Part shown: piece by piece, positions 46,050 to 55,038 of the stretch
Position numbering within the stretch: the stretch's first letter is position 1
Layout of the letters: the number at the start of each line of letters is the position of its first letter
Source of the DNA: CAVQMB01 sp963713445
GTDB taxonomy: Bacteria > Pseudomonadota > Gammaproteobacteria > Competibacterales > Competibacteraceae
NCBI GenBank assembly: GCA_963713445.1
Contig: CAVQMB010000002.1
Span: 245,203-309,202 of the forward strand
Direction: 5' to 3'
Length of the DNA: 64,000 bases
Program-made: the position numbers and the translations under genes
Notes under the pieces: model-generated
What the model was told of the DNA's origin: nothing
Seen by the model: only the letters and a program-made list of their open reading frames with translations
Databases searched by the model: none

Positions 46050-48719
46050 TCAGGCGAACGCCGGATTCGGCTTCTGCGGATCGATGTCGTATTTCTTGAT
46101 CGCCTCGTTGACCTTGCTGGCCTTCAGCGCGCCATCGCGGACCAGGCCATAAAGTGCGGCCACGGTGACATAGTAGCGGTCGACTTCGAAGTGATGGCGC
46201 AGCTTGGCCCGGGTATCGGAGCGGCCGAATCCGTCAGTACCCAGCGCGATGAACGTATTCTGTGGCACGAACGGCCGCAACTGATCGGCAAAGGCTTTCT
46301 TGTAATCGGTCGATGCCACCAGCGGCCCGGCACGGTCCTTCAGACACTGGGCGACATAAGGGACACGGGCCGGTTGGTCGGGATGCAGCATGTTCCAGCG
46401 TTCGACTTCGAGCCCGTCACGGCGCAGTTCGTTGAGACCCGGCGCCGACCAGATATCGGCTTCGATGCCCCAGTCGTCCTTTAGCAGATCGGCCGCCGCG
46501 ATGACCTCACGCAGAATCGAACCGCAGCCCATCAACTGCACTTTGTGTTGACTCTCGCCGCCTTCCTGGAACAGGTACAGACCCTTGAGGATGGCCTCAT
46601 GAATGCCTTCCCGCTCGGGTATGGCGGGGTGATGGTAGTTCTCGTTGAGCGTGGTGATGTAATAGAAGCGGTTTTCGCCATTCTGGTACATCCGCTCAAG
46701 GCCGTCCTGCACGATGGTGACCAGTTCGTACCCGAAGGTCGGATCGTAAGAAACGCAGTTCGGGATGAACTCGGCCTGGAGCTGACTGTGGCCGTCCTGG
46801 TGCTGCAAGCCCTCGCCGTTCAGGGTGGTGCGCCCTGAGGTGCCGCCGATAAGGAAACCACGCGCCTGAATATCGCCGGCAGCCCAGGCCAGATCGCCGA
46901 CCCGCTGGAAGCCGAACATCGAGTAGAACAGGTAGAACGGGATCATGTTGATACCGTGATTGCTGTAGGCAGTGGCGGCCGCAATCCACGACGACATGGC
47001 GCCCGCTTCGTTGATGCCTTCCTGCAGGATCTGGCCTTCTTTGTCTTCCTTGTAAAACATCAGCTGGTTGGCGTCTTCAGGCTGGTAGAGCTGGCCCTTG
47101 GTCGAATAGATGCCGAGCTGCCGGAACATGCCTTCCATGCCGAAGGTGCGTGATTCGTCGGGCACGATGGGCACCACGTGGTTGCCGATCTTTTTGTCGC
47201 GGCACAGCGTGGTAAGCATCCGCACCAACACCATGGTGGTCGACATTTCACGATCACCGGAATCCTGCATCAGGTTCTGGAACTTCTCCAGTGCCGGAAT
47301 TTCCAGGGCCGGCGCCTGGTGGCTGCGCTGCGGCAGATAACCACCGAGCGCCTTACGCCGCTCGTGCAGATACTTCATTTCCGGGCTGTCGTCGGCCGGT
47401 TTGTAGAACGGCGCCTGGTCCAGCTTGTCGTCTGGGATGGGGATCTGGAAGCGGTCGCGGAAGTCCTTGAGCGCTTCGTGGCCCATTTTCTTGGCCTGGT
47501 GAGTGATGTTCTGGCCTTCGCCGGCGATCCCCATGCCATAGCCCTTGACGGTCTTGGCCAGGATCACCGTCGGCTGGCCCTTGTGCTTCACTGCGGCAGC
47601 ATAGGCCGCGTACACCTTGTGCGGATCGTGGCCGCCGCGGTTGAGGCGCCAGATGTCCTCGTCGGACATGTGCGCCACCATCTCTTTCAGCTCGGGATAT
47701 TTGCCGAAGAAGTTTTCGCGGATGTAGGCGCCGCCCTTGGCCTTGAAGGCCTGATATTCGCCATCGACGGCTTCCTCCATGCGCTTGCGCAGCAGGCCCT
47801 TGGTGTCGGCGGCCAGCAACGGATCCCAGTAGGAACCCCAGATCACCTTGATCACGTTCCAGCCGGCGCCGCGGAAAGCCGCCTCCAGTTCCTGAATGAT
47901 CTTGCCGTTGCCCCGCACCGGGCCGTCCAGACGCTGCAGGTTGCAGTTGATGACGAACACCAGGTTGTCGAGCTTCTCGCGGCCGGCCAGCGAGATTGCG
48001 CCCAGCGATTCCGGCTCGTCCATCTCGCCGTCGCCCATGAACGCCCAGACCTTGCGGTTCTCGGTGTGGCCGATACCGCGGTGGTGCAGGTATTTCATGA
48101 AGCGGGCCTGGTAAATGGCCTGGATCGGGCCGAGGCCCATCGATACCGTAGGGAATTGCCAGAAGTCCGGCATCAGCCAGGGGTGCGGGTAGGACGACAG
48201 ACCGTTGCCGTCGACTTCCTGGCGGAAATTGTGCAGCTGCTCCTCGCTGATGCGGCCTTCCAGATAGGCGCGGGCGTAGAACCCGGGTGCCGAGTGGCCC
48301 TGGACGAACAGCAGGTCGCCGCCATGTTGTTCCGAAGGGGCGTGCCAGAAATGGTTGAAGCCGACATCGTAGAGCGTGGCGCTGGAGGCGAAACTGGCGA
48401 TGTGACCGCCCAGTTCGGAGCTGTTGCGGTTGGCGTCGACCACCATCGCCATCGCGTTCCAGCGGATGAACGAGCGCAGCCGCCACTCCAGGGCCGGATC
48501 GCCCGGTGTGTATTCTTCCAGCTCCGGCGGGATGGTGTTCAGATAAGGGGTGGTGACGGTGTAGGGAATGGTCGCGCCGAAATCGTGCGCTTCATCGAGC
48601 AGCCGTGCCAGCAGGAAATGGGTGCGTTCGTCGCCTTCACGCTCCAGCACCGCTTCCAGTGCTTCCAGCCATTCCCGGGTCTCTTGCGGATCGATGTCAT
48701 TGTAGGCTTTAGATGCCAT
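46050..48719 (-). CDS. aceE: Pyruvate dehydrogenase E1 component, homodimeric type
   Basis: With ATG 48719 and GAGGTG upstream, the protein has 889 residues beginning MASKAYNDIDPQETREWLEALEAVLEREGDER, the usual AceE start. ThDP-binding features include WAFMGDGEMDEPESLGAISLAGREKLDNLVFVINCNLQRLDGPVRGNGKIIQELE. The C-terminal transketolase domain has FIALGTDGFGRSDTRAKLRHHFEVD. It decarboxylates pyruvate and acetylates E2 lipoyl groups. First gene of the aceE-aceF-lpdA operon. Confidence 0.96.
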   Translation of the reverse strand: MASKAYNDIDPQETREWLEALEAVLEREGDERTHFLLARLLDEAHDFGATIPYTVTTPYLNTIPPELEEYTPGDPALEWRLRSFIRWNAMAMVVDANRNSSELGGHIASFASSATLYDVGFNHFWHAPSEQHGGDLLFVQGHSAPGFYARAYLEGRISEEQLHNFRQEVDGNGLSSYPHPWLMPDFWQFPTVSMGLGPIQAIYQARFMKYLHHRGIGHTENRKVWAFMGDGEMDEPESLGAISLAGREKLDNLVFVINCNLQRLDGPVRGNGKIIQELEAAFRGAGWNVIKVIWGSYWDPLLAADTKGLLRKRMEEAVDGEYQAFKAKGGAYIRENFFGKYPELKEMVAHMSDEDIWRLNRGGHDPHKVYAAYAAAVKHKGQPTVILAKTVKGYGMGIAGEGQNITHQAKKMGHEALKDFRDRFQIPIPDDKLDQAPFYKPADDSPEMKYLHERRKALGGYLPQRSHQAPALEIPALEKFQNLMQDSGDREMSTTMVLVRMLTTLCRDKKIGNHVVPIVPDESRTFGMEGMFRQLGIYSTKGQLYQPEDANQLMFYKEDKEGQILQEGINEAGAMSSWIAAATAYSNHGINMIPFYLFYSMFGFQRVGDLAWAAGDIQARGFLIGGTSGRTTLNGEGLQHQDGHSQLQAEFIPNCVSYDPTFGYELVTIVQDGLERMYQNGENRFYYITTLNENYHHPAIPEREGIHEAILKGLYLFQEGGESQHKVQLMGCGSILREVIAAADLLKDDWGIEADIWSAPGLNELRRDGLEVERWNMLHPDQPARVPYVAQCLKDRAGPLVASTDYKKAFADQLRPFVPQNTFIALGTDGFGRSDTRAKLRHHFEVDRYYVTVAALYGLVRDGALKASKVNEAIKKYDIDPQKPNPAFA

Positions 48720-48779
48720 GACACACCTCATGCAGTTGGTGGGGACTCGCACAGCCCAGGATCGCCGACGGCACTCTGT

Positions 48780-48887
48780 GGACTGCCGGATTGTCTTTAC
48801 TCTATGGTAACGCAAGCACTGCTATTTTTTCATATTATAAAATTATTTCAATATGATTTTTTGTATAGCGAACTTTATTCGATGCCA
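48780..48887 (-). promoter_or_regulatory. AT-rich probable promoter region of aceE
   Basis: An unusually AT-rich block about 80-170 bases upstream of aceE. On the minus strand a perfect TATAAT lies at 48839-48834. CATATT (48831-48836) and AATATG (48850-48855) form a dyad. A good -35 at the right distance is missing, so an activator may be needed. The assignment is tentative. Confidence 0.4.
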
Positions 48888-49196
48888 CTACACTGACCTG
48901 CGATCTTTTGCCAGACTTTTCCTTGCCCGCTTGATGGGGCCAGTGTTCAGGTGGCCTCCGCGTGGGTCTGCCCGGATGATGCAATCCAAGCGAAGTTCCA
49001 GATCCTGACCCTGGGGTGTCTGCCCCAGCAGATATTCGATGTGATCCCGAGTGTTGAGATTCATCGGCAGTAGTGTATCGAGATGCGAACAGCCATCGCT
49101 TCCGCGCCACGCTATCCGTAGCCGCTGGCGGTGCATAATGGCAAGTTCGAAACGGCAGTACTGCTCGCAATCTATCGGAGTGTAATCACTGCTCAT
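48888..49196 (-). CDS. Rho-binding antiterminator (Rof/YaeO) family protein
   Basis: With the ATG at 49196 the protein has 102 residues: MSSDYTPIDCEQYCRFELAIMHRQRLRIAW, then HIEYLLGQTPQGQDLELRLDCIIRADP. This aligns with E. coli Rof (YQPINCDDYDNLELAC and NVEYLVVEA...ELRLDKITSF). Rof binds Rho and inhibits termination. The frame is open further upstream to 49322, but that part lacks similarity. The C-terminal basic tail is longer than in E. coli. Confidence 0.75.
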   Translation of the reverse strand: MSSDYTPIDCEQYCRFELAIMHRQRLRIAWRGSDGCSHLDTLLPMNLNTRDHIEYLLGQTPQGQDLELRLDCIIRADPRGGHLNTGPIKRARKSLAKDRRSV

Positions 49197-49405
49197 AGTT
49201 TCATTTGTGTGGCCGCCTTGCGTAGGTTGCGGAAGCATGTATGCAAGAAAGAGCTTCCTTGCCGCAATTATAGTCCGACCCGGACACCAACGCGTATTCG
49301 GCGCAGTTGGTGACGGCGACATCAGGACGATGGGCGGCGAACGTAGAGCAGGCTGGTTTGAGCAAAGGGCGGTCGTTGGGGCTACAACCGCCGGGATGCC
49401 TTAGC

Positions 49406-50863
49406 TTAAAGGTCGGAGGCGATCAGCAAGGGATTGATGACTGCACTGTCGCCGGCCAGCCTTGGATCCACTGATGCTGCTGCCGCCGGCGCTGATAGCG
49501 GGGCCGCCGCTGATCCATCCTTTATCGTGCCGGCAATGCCAGTGAGAGCAGCGGTGGTGAGGTAATTGCGGTGGTCGAAGAACGCCTTACCGACATGATC
49601 CGCTTGCTGGCCGGCCATGCTGAGCGTGAAAGATGCCACGCCGCCGACGGCTTCCAGCAAGGTGTTGCTGTCACGCGCAGTGGGTAGGTCATTCAGAATA
49701 CGCCGGACGTAGCTTACAGTCTCCGCATAAGGGGGGATGCCGCCATAATCGCTGACTGTCTTGGGCCCGGCATTATAGGCTGCCAGTGCCTTCGGCAGGG
49801 TGCCGAATTTGGCGGATTGTTCGGCCAGGTAACGGGCGGCAGCGTGTGCCGCCTGGTATGGATCCCACGGATTGATGCCGTAATGGCGGGCGGTCTGCGG
49901 CATGAACTGGAACAGACCTTCGGCACCGACGTCCGATATCGCATCGCCATGGCCGCCCGATTCCGCCATCATCTGTGCGAGCAGCGTACCGCTGGGTAGA
50001 TTGTATTCGTGCTCCAGGCGGATCAGATAGCGTCGGTAAGCTGTCGTTGTCGGATCGAACCGTGCGGCCTTGCTCTGGGTCCAGAGCCTGATCTTCACGG
50101 TTCCACTGGGAGCAGCGCTTTTGAACGGCGATAGCTCGGGCGAGAACGCGACCAGGCGGGTGTTTGGCGGGGTCACGGCAGTGCGCGCACCGTTGGCTGG
50201 AACGTCACCATCTACGCGCTTGGCCTGTGCCGGTGAGGTTTGGCCGGTTGTCGTCGCATGCAGCCCGATTTCCCGCCGTAGCGTTTCGATCTCGTTCAAC
50301 AGGCCGTGATTGGAGTCGCCCGCTGCGAGGCGAAGATGGGATGGTGGCTGAATTGCCGACGCGTTTTTGGTACCCGCGAAATCCCCACCATTCTTCAGGG
50401 TCGACACACAGGTCAGCGCAAGTAACGCGCCCAATAGGACGGGGCGGCTGCATTGGGCAGTCCGCTGTAACACACCGCTACCGTTACGATTCGCGAGCGC
50501 GGCTTTATAGTCGCGAAACAGCGTGTCCAATGAGAAGCGTTGCGATGCGATGCCTTGACTCGCCGCATCGACGGGAGCTGGAAGGACGGCCTCGAGCGAT
50601 TGCCACTTGCCGAGCATACTAGGTCGCCATTGGCTGGGGGCGACTGTGGTCTGGTTGTGACGTTCAGGAGCGGGCGCCGGATACATTTGACTGAACAGCG
50701 CTTGTCGCTCATCGACGGCGTTTGATGGTGCGATCGATCCAGCAGTGGATAATCCGTCACGCCCGGTTGTGAGCGTTTCTCTGCGGCAACTATGCCCCGG
50801 TTTCAGGGAGAGCCGGCTGACATGTTCCTTGCTGCCGGCACTGTTCGCGCAATCAGCGATCAT
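49406..50863 (-). CDS. Lytic transglycosylase, SLT domain
   Basis: The frame has 485 codons. The C-terminal part has the SLT fold: YNLPSGTLLAQMMAESGGHGDAISDVGAEGLFQFMPQTARHYGINPWDPYQAAHAAARYLAEQ with the catalytic Glu in MAESGG, then ALAAYNAGPKTVSDYGGIPPYAETVSYVRRIL. The N-terminal 280 residues are low-complexity with one hydrophobic segment (about residue 140, VLLGALLALTCVSTL). That segment suggests membrane anchoring and that the true start may be later than 50863. It cleaves peptidoglycan, and the specific role is unknown. Confidence 0.8.
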   Translation of the reverse strand: MIADCANSAGSKEHVSRLSLKPGHSCRRETLTTGRDGLSTAGSIAPSNAVDERQALFSQMYPAPAPERHNQTTVAPSQWRPSMLGKWQSLEAVLPAPVDAASQGIASQRFSLDTLFRDYKAALANRNGSGVLQRTAQCSRPVLLGALLALTCVSTLKNGGDFAGTKNASAIQPPSHLRLAAGDSNHGLLNEIETLRREIGLHATTTGQTSPAQAKRVDGDVPANGARTAVTPPNTRLVAFSPELSPFKSAAPSGTVKIRLWTQSKAARFDPTTTAYRRYLIRLEHEYNLPSGTLLAQMMAESGGHGDAISDVGAEGLFQFMPQTARHYGINPWDPYQAAHAAARYLAEQSAKFGTLPKALAAYNAGPKTVSDYGGIPPYAETVSYVRRILNDLPTARDSNTLLEAVGGVASFTLSMAGQQADHVGKAFFDHRNYLTTAALTGIAGTIKDGSAAAPLSAPAAAASVDPRLAGDSAVINPLLIASDL

Positions 50864-51199
50864 AAGGCGTCAGATCCGTATCGTTAGCGTCTTTATTTTG
50901 GGAGATGTTGTAACGGCATCTCCGCCGCCTGCTCACGCAGCCCCGCTATGGCGCATCCATGGGTCTGGGTCGCCGTAGCGTGAACTGCAGGTTCGCACAA
51001 GGGGTATCACAATGCGGCCGCCGTTCCAGCCGGCCAGCGTCCGCCGTCCCCCAAGGCATCGTGCAATCGACAACATCTTTAGTCAGGCAATGTGCGGCCT
51101 GCCGGTGGCGCCGCTTGGTGCACAGTATAGCGATTATCGATGATGTGTGCTGTATTCGCGTGATGGACGTTGAGAGCCTGGTTGAGCAGCGTGCTAAGG
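50864..51199. other. Intergenic stretch
   Basis: About 335 bases between the lytic transglycosylase gene and the CPXCG gene. Several frames cross it on both strands, but none has a ribosome-binding site, family likeness or consistent codon use. No hairpin terminator or RNA gene was recognised. Confidence 0.4.
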
Positions 51200-51388
51200 T
51201 CACCGGTTTTCGGCCCGGGCATCGATTGCCGCCAACGCCCCGTTCCAGTCGATCTGGACGGTCAGGACGATTGGATTACAGCAGACCGGACAGTCTTCGA
51301 CATACTCCTGGGAGCCGCCAGAAGGGTCGATGACGACCTCAAAGCCTTCGCCACAATAAGGACAGCTTATCCGAGCCTCCTCAAGCAC
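51200..51388 (-). CDS. CPXCG motif-containing cysteine-rich protein
   Basis: 62 residues: MLEEARISCPYCGEGFEVVID, then EYVEDCPVCCNPIVLTVQID. The two CxxC pairs make a zinc-ribbon-like unit, and the arrangement is that of the small CPXCG protein family common in gammaproteobacteria. Function unknown. It begins 3 bases after the hemW stop on the same strand, so they are co-transcribed. Confidence 0.9.
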   Translation of the reverse strand: MLEEARISCPYCGEGFEVVIDPSGGSQEYVEDCPVCCNPIVLTVQIDWNGALAAIDARAENR

Positions 51389-51391
51389 TGT

Positions 51392-52558
51392 TTAGTCCTC
51401 CGCCATGAACAGTTCGAGCAGGTCGTTGAGGAAGCGCCGACCCAGCGCTGTCGCCATGATCATATCGCTGCTGCCGTCCAACAGGGCGCGCTGGCGGGCT
51501 CGTTGCAGGCCCGAAGCGGTCGCGCTCAAAGGAAGCCCTGTGCGTTCGCTGAAAAGCCGCGCGGGGACACCGTCATTGAGCCGCAGGACATTGAGCATAA
51601 ACTCCAATACCAGGTCGGCGTCGCTCATAGTCTGGTGACCAGCAATGGCGCCGGGAGTGCCTGCGTTGTCCATGAAGCGACGCGGATTCTTACACTTCCA
51701 GCGGCGCAGGACCTTATTGCTGCCGGCATCGGTTAACTTGCCATGGGCGCCGGCGCCGATACCCAGATAATCCCCGAACTGCCAGTAATTGAGGTTGTGG
51801 AGACAGCGCCGGCCGGGCCGGGCATAGCCGGAAATCTCATACTGGGCGTAGCCGCCAGCCGCCAGCCGCTCCTGACAGCGCTGCTGCATCGCCCCCAGAG
51901 CATCGTCTGCGGGCAGCGGTGGCGGTTGTTTGTAGAACAGCGTGTCCGGCTCCAGCGTCAACTCATAGTGTGAGATATGGCTGGGCGCCAGCGCCATGGC
52001 GGCGTCCAGGTCGCTCAGCGCTTCGGTTGGCGTCTGCTGCGGCAGACCGTACATCAGATCCAGATTAAAGTTGTCGAAACCGGCGGCATGAGCGGCTTCG
52101 GCGGCGCCGATGGCAGCCCGGCGATCGTGAATCCGGCCCAGTGCCCGGAGGTGGCGGTCGTTCAGGCTCTGTACACCGATCGACAAACGGTTGACGCCAG
52201 CGGCACGGAATTCCGCGAACCGGCCTGCTTCTACAGTGCCAGGATTGGCTTCGAGTGTGATTTCGGCCTGATCGGCGATGCCGACTTGCGCCTCAATGCC
52301 CCGCAGCAGCCGGGCGATGGATTCGGCGCTGAACAGGCTCGGTGTGCCGCCACCGAAGAAGATGCTGTCGATGCGTGCCGGCCGGCTGAGCCGTACCAGA
52401 TCCTGCTGCAGGTCCGCCAGCAAGGCGTCCACATAGGCCCGCTCAGGCAGGTCGCCGCGCTGCTGATGCGAATTGAAGTCGCAGTAAGGACACTTGCGCA
52501 CGCACCACGGGATGTGAACGTACAACGCCAGCGGCGGGGGTACGGTGAACCTGGGCAT
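51392..52558 (-). CDS. hemW: Heme chaperone HemW (HemN-like radical SAM protein)
   Basis: With ATG 52558 the protein has 388 residues beginning MPRFTVPPPLALYVHIPWCVRKCPYCDFNSH, with the [4Fe-4S] CxxxCxxC at Cys19, Cys23 and Cys26. FFGGGTPSLFSAESIARLL and GVQSLNDRHLRALGRIH follow as in the family. It lacks the extra Cys of coproporphyrinogen oxidase HemN (CxxxCxxC not CxxxCxxCxC), which fits HemW. A longer frame upstream runs through the antisense strand of the tRNA and is not coding. Confidence 0.93.
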   Translation of the reverse strand: MPRFTVPPPLALYVHIPWCVRKCPYCDFNSHQQRGDLPERAYVDALLADLQQDLVRLSRPARIDSIFFGGGTPSLFSAESIARLLRGIEAQVGIADQAEITLEANPGTVEAGRFAEFRAAGVNRLSIGVQSLNDRHLRALGRIHDRRAAIGAAEAAHAAGFDNFNLDLMYGLPQQTPTEALSDLDAAMALAPSHISHYELTLEPDTLFYKQPPPLPADDALGAMQQRCQERLAAGGYAQYEISGYARPGRRCLHNLNYWQFGDYLGIGAGAHGKLTDAGSNKVLRRWKCKNPRRFMDNAGTPGAIAGHQTMSDADLVLEFMLNVLRLNDGVPARLFSERTGLPLSATASGLQRARQRALLDGSSDMIMATALGRRFLNDLLELFMAED

Positions 52559-52565
52559 GGGGAGA

Positions 52566-52594
52566 TTGTACGGCAGTAGCGGGACTTCTATAAT
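52566..52594 (+). promoter_or_regulatory. Promoter of tRNA-Thr
   Basis: TTGTAC (52566-52571), 17-base spacer, perfect TATAAT (52589-52594), then a GC-rich discriminator (ACGCGC) typical of stringently controlled stable-RNA promoters. The tRNA starts 12 bases after the -10 box. Confidence 0.8.
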
Positions 52595-52606
52595 ACGCGC
52601 TTCAGT

Positions 52607-52682
<76 letters not shown>

Positions 52683-52700
52683 CGTAGATTCAATGACGTG

Positions 52701-52728
52701 CGGCGCCTTCGTGGCGCCGTTCGTTTTT
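52701..52728 (+). terminator. Terminator after tRNA-Thr
   Basis: Stem CGGCGCC (52701-52707) and GGCGCCG (52713-52719) with loop TTCGT, followed by TTCGTTTTT. It lies 18 bases after the tRNA. Confidence 0.85.
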
Positions 52729-52790
52729 CTGTGTTCCGGTTCCAAATGGCTTTCGCACGACGTTTGCGGATGGGCTTCAGGTTGTATTCT

Positions 52791-53208
52791 TCATGCGCCT
52801 CCGGCTTCGTGATCTGAGAGACCCGGCAGTCCTGCCCCGAGGAGCAGTGCCGAGAGGATCAAACCCTCAAGGTTCAGGGCCGGGATGCCTGGGATGGAAT
52901 CGACCGCGTATGCCGGTCGGCCGACATCGGCCAGCGTGGTGGCGTCGGCGCCCGGAACTGTTGACCCAGCGGTAGACGCCGGGCCAGACCCGGACGTTGA
53001 CCGCGCCATCGGCACCGGCCGAATTGTCGACCTGCTCCTCGGCGCGGCCGATGCCGACCAGGCCGGCGGCGGCCGTGGCCGGCTTGGCGTAGCCGCCGTC
53101 CAGCACCAGGGCCGCCCCGGCGTAAATCGTCACGCCGGCGGCCACCGGATAACTGAGGACGTTACCGGCACGGGCCAGGGTATTGCGGTCTGCGGTCAGC
53201 GCGGTCAT
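52791..53208 (-). pseudogene. DUF2190-like phage head protein, frameshifted and 3'-truncated
   Basis: The start (ATG 53208) reads MTALTADRNTLARAGNVLSYPVAAGVTIYAGAALVLDGGYAKPA, like the small head/decoration proteins downstream of protease genes in Mu-like phages. After GVYRWVNS the frame changes within 52948-52962 and continues as PGADATTLADVGRPAYAVD. Beyond that, the expected C-terminus is replaced by IPGIPALNLEGLILSALLLGAG to a stop at 52791. I take this as the junction of the prophage with other DNA. The start overlaps the gpZ-like stop by 4 bases. Confidence 0.65.
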
Positions 53209-53714
53209 TGGCTCGCTCCCAACTGCTTCGCGTAATCGGCGGCCGGGATGCCGAGCGCGGCGGCGATCTTGAGCTGCTCGCTATTGAGCGCCGCGGCGCC
53301 GCCCTGGCCCGGGTCGCGCCCGTCCAGGCCGCTGTCGGTGACCAGCGCCGGGGCCTTCTCCAGAAACGCCTTGAACGCGGTCAGCCCGGCCTCGGTCTGG
53401 CACATGGCCTCGTAATACTCACGCGAGGCCGGGGCGATCTTCTTCGCCTCCAGGGCCTGGCGGATCGCGCTGTCGACGGCGGCCTTGTGTTGGGTCTTGC
53501 GGTGCTCGTCAAGCTGGCGCTCGGCGTTGGTGGCGCGCTCGAGCACGGCGTCGTGATCGGCGCGCGGCACGAACTGTTCCAGCGGCGGCTGGGCGGCCTG
53601 TTGACGGGCGCTATCGAGGTCGCTGCGCAGGCTGTTGATCGCCGTCACGGCCTGGGCCTCGTTGGCGTCGTCGGCCAGCCCCAGCGCCTGACGGATGGCG
53701 GCGGGTAGAGCCAT
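53205..53714 (-). CDS. Phage scaffold-like protein (Mu gpI C-terminal/gpZ region)
   Basis: 169 residues, MALPAAIRQALGLADDANEAQAVTAINSLRSDLDSARQ, then a helical Lys/Glu/Ala-rich segment and KIAAALGIPAADYAKQLG. This resembles the scaffold half of Mu-like gpI. An ATG with GGAGA upstream supports translation on its own. In Mu, the scaffold Z is made from an internal start in the same frame as I, but here it is in another frame, overlapping the protease frame by 70 bases. Either the two are separate genes or a single-base indel separates them. It probably assists capsid assembly. Confidence 0.75.
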   Translation of the reverse strand: MALPAAIRQALGLADDANEAQAVTAINSLRSDLDSARQQAAQPPLEQFVPRADHDAVLERATNAERQLDEHRKTQHKAAVDSAIRQALEAKKIAPASREYYEAMCQTEAGLTAFKAFLEKAPALVTDSGLDGRDPGQGGAAALNSEQLKIAAALGIPAADYAKQLGASQ

Positions 53715-54214
53715 GGGGGTCTCCGGTGGCGGAAGGGTAAGCGGGAATCGTGGGTATTGAGCGCGGTGAGATCCAGATTCGGGCGGTTAGTGAGCGCGGC
53801 ATTGACCAGCCGCATGATCTCGCCGGACTCCGGATCGAACAGAAATACCGGGCTGATAAAGCGGTACTCGCGGTCGGCGATCTGCTGACGCGCCCGCGGG
53901 GTCCATTGGACCTGGCCCCAGATGGCGCCGTCGCGGACCTCGAAGGTATCGACCCAACCCGCGGCCGGCGCCGGTTCACCGCGCGGGGCAGCCAACTCCG
54001 TGGCATGCTCCCAGTCCACCGGAAACGGCTTCGACGCCGACGCGGTGGCGGCGATCACCGCCTCGGGATTGGAGAGCGTCCACTGGCGCCCGTCGCGGCC
54101 CTCGATCGTGGGACCTGCGGGCAGCAGCTCGATCCAGTCCGGCACCTGGCCGGCGGCGGCATTGAGCGCCAGAGCGCGGAAGCGGGCAGTCGCGAACATG
54201 GCGCCAGCATCCAT
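53645..54214 (-). CDS. Phage protease, Mu gpI-like
   Basis: The 189-residue frame has DWIELLPAGPTIEGRDGRQWTLSNPEAVIAAT, PFPVDWEHATELAAPRGEPAPAAGWVDTFEVRDGAIWGQVQWTPRARQQIADREYRFISPVFLFD and VNAALTNRPNLDLTALN. These are the signature segments of the Mu I-type head maturation protease. The last 30 residues (after TALNTHDS) are low in likeness, and the scaffold frame begins there. ATG 54214 lacks a strong ribosome-binding site, and a Met five codons in is possible. It is the first head gene downstream of the cassette insertion. Confidence 0.8.
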   Translation of the reverse strand: MDAGAMFATARFRALALNAAAGQVPDWIELLPAGPTIEGRDGRQWTLSNPEAVIAATASASKPFPVDWEHATELAAPRGEPAPAAGWVDTFEVRDGAIWGQVQWTPRARQQIADREYRFISPVFLFDPESGEIMRLVNAALTNRPNLDLTALNTHDSRLPFRHRRPPWLYPPPSVRRWGWPTTPTRPRP

Positions 54215-54326
54215 ACGCCCGAAGACCTTGTGACCTGGCAGGGTTGCCGGCCGGGTCGGCGCTGCGGTGCCCTATATATAACGACTGCGCGCGCCTTGCG
54301 CCGTGCTCGGTCGCAGAGGCGGCTGC

Positions 54327-54355
54327 TATACTCTGGACGGTCCGTGTGCCGTATA
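54327..54355. promoter_or_regulatory. 29-bp compound palindrome upstream of the cassette array
   Basis: Symmetric about T54341: TATAC, 5 bases, ACGG, T, CCGT, 5 bases, GTATA. It lies between the gpI start (minus strand) and the first cassette (plus strand). A pair of nested dyads with equal spacing suits a dimer or tetramer of a regulator. TATACT at 54327 could also be a -10 box on the plus strand, but its -35 is poor. The element belongs to the phage side of the junction. Confidence 0.45.
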
Positions 54356-55030
54356 TCCACCCGATTCTGACTATATAAGGAACCGTACAATTACTTGTTA
54401 GCTGCAAAAGCCACAAACGGAATCTCTGAGAATGTTTGTAAAAAAGAAAACCGCTGATGTATTCGGAATTAACAGCGATGTTCGTCCAGACTCTTATGTC
54501 GATCGTGGCGACCTCGATGAATCAATCACGAAACTACTTGAACGAAATACACATATTGCCTTAAAGGGAGAGTCAAAATGCGGAAAGTCGTGGCTTCGCC
54601 AAAAGAACATCCCAAATGCTCTAGTTGTCCAGTGTCGATTGGGGCGAGGTGCTATTGATATATATATCGATGCTCTTTCACAACTAGAAGTTCGATTCAT
54701 AGTAAGTGACAAAACCACAGGTAAAGTAGAAGGTCGTGTCGAGGCAAAAGGCACTGTTGGCGAAGGCCTAATTGCTAAGGTATTTGGGCTCACTGGAAGC
54801 CTGACGGCTGGCGGCACCGCAAGCCATTCCAGCGAAAAGGCCAAGGAGCTTGTCGGGCACGATATAAATGATTTGAGGTACGTCGCTGCTCTTATTCGCG
54901 AAAGTGGTAGGCGGCTTGTAGTAGAAGATTTTCACTACCTTTCTGTTGATGAACGGCAAAAGCTAGCTTTCGATCTAAAAGCACTTTGGGACTATGGCCT
55001 GTACGCAATCATCATAGGGGTGTGGAGTCA

Positions 55031-55038
55031 AAGCAATA
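55031..55038. repeat. Target site duplication, IS copy A (left)
   Basis: AAGCAATA directly before the IS end CCTGATTAG. The same 8 bases follow the other end at 56109-56116. Confidence 0.95.

Noticed and set aside
47178..48896. A 572-codon open frame opposite aceE
   Set aside because: Antisense shadow of a long GC-rich gene. The sequence has no recognisable domain.
50959..51333. A 124-codon plus-strand frame upstream of the CPXCG gene
   Set aside because: It runs into the antisense strand of the CPXCG gene and has no family features or ribosome-binding site.
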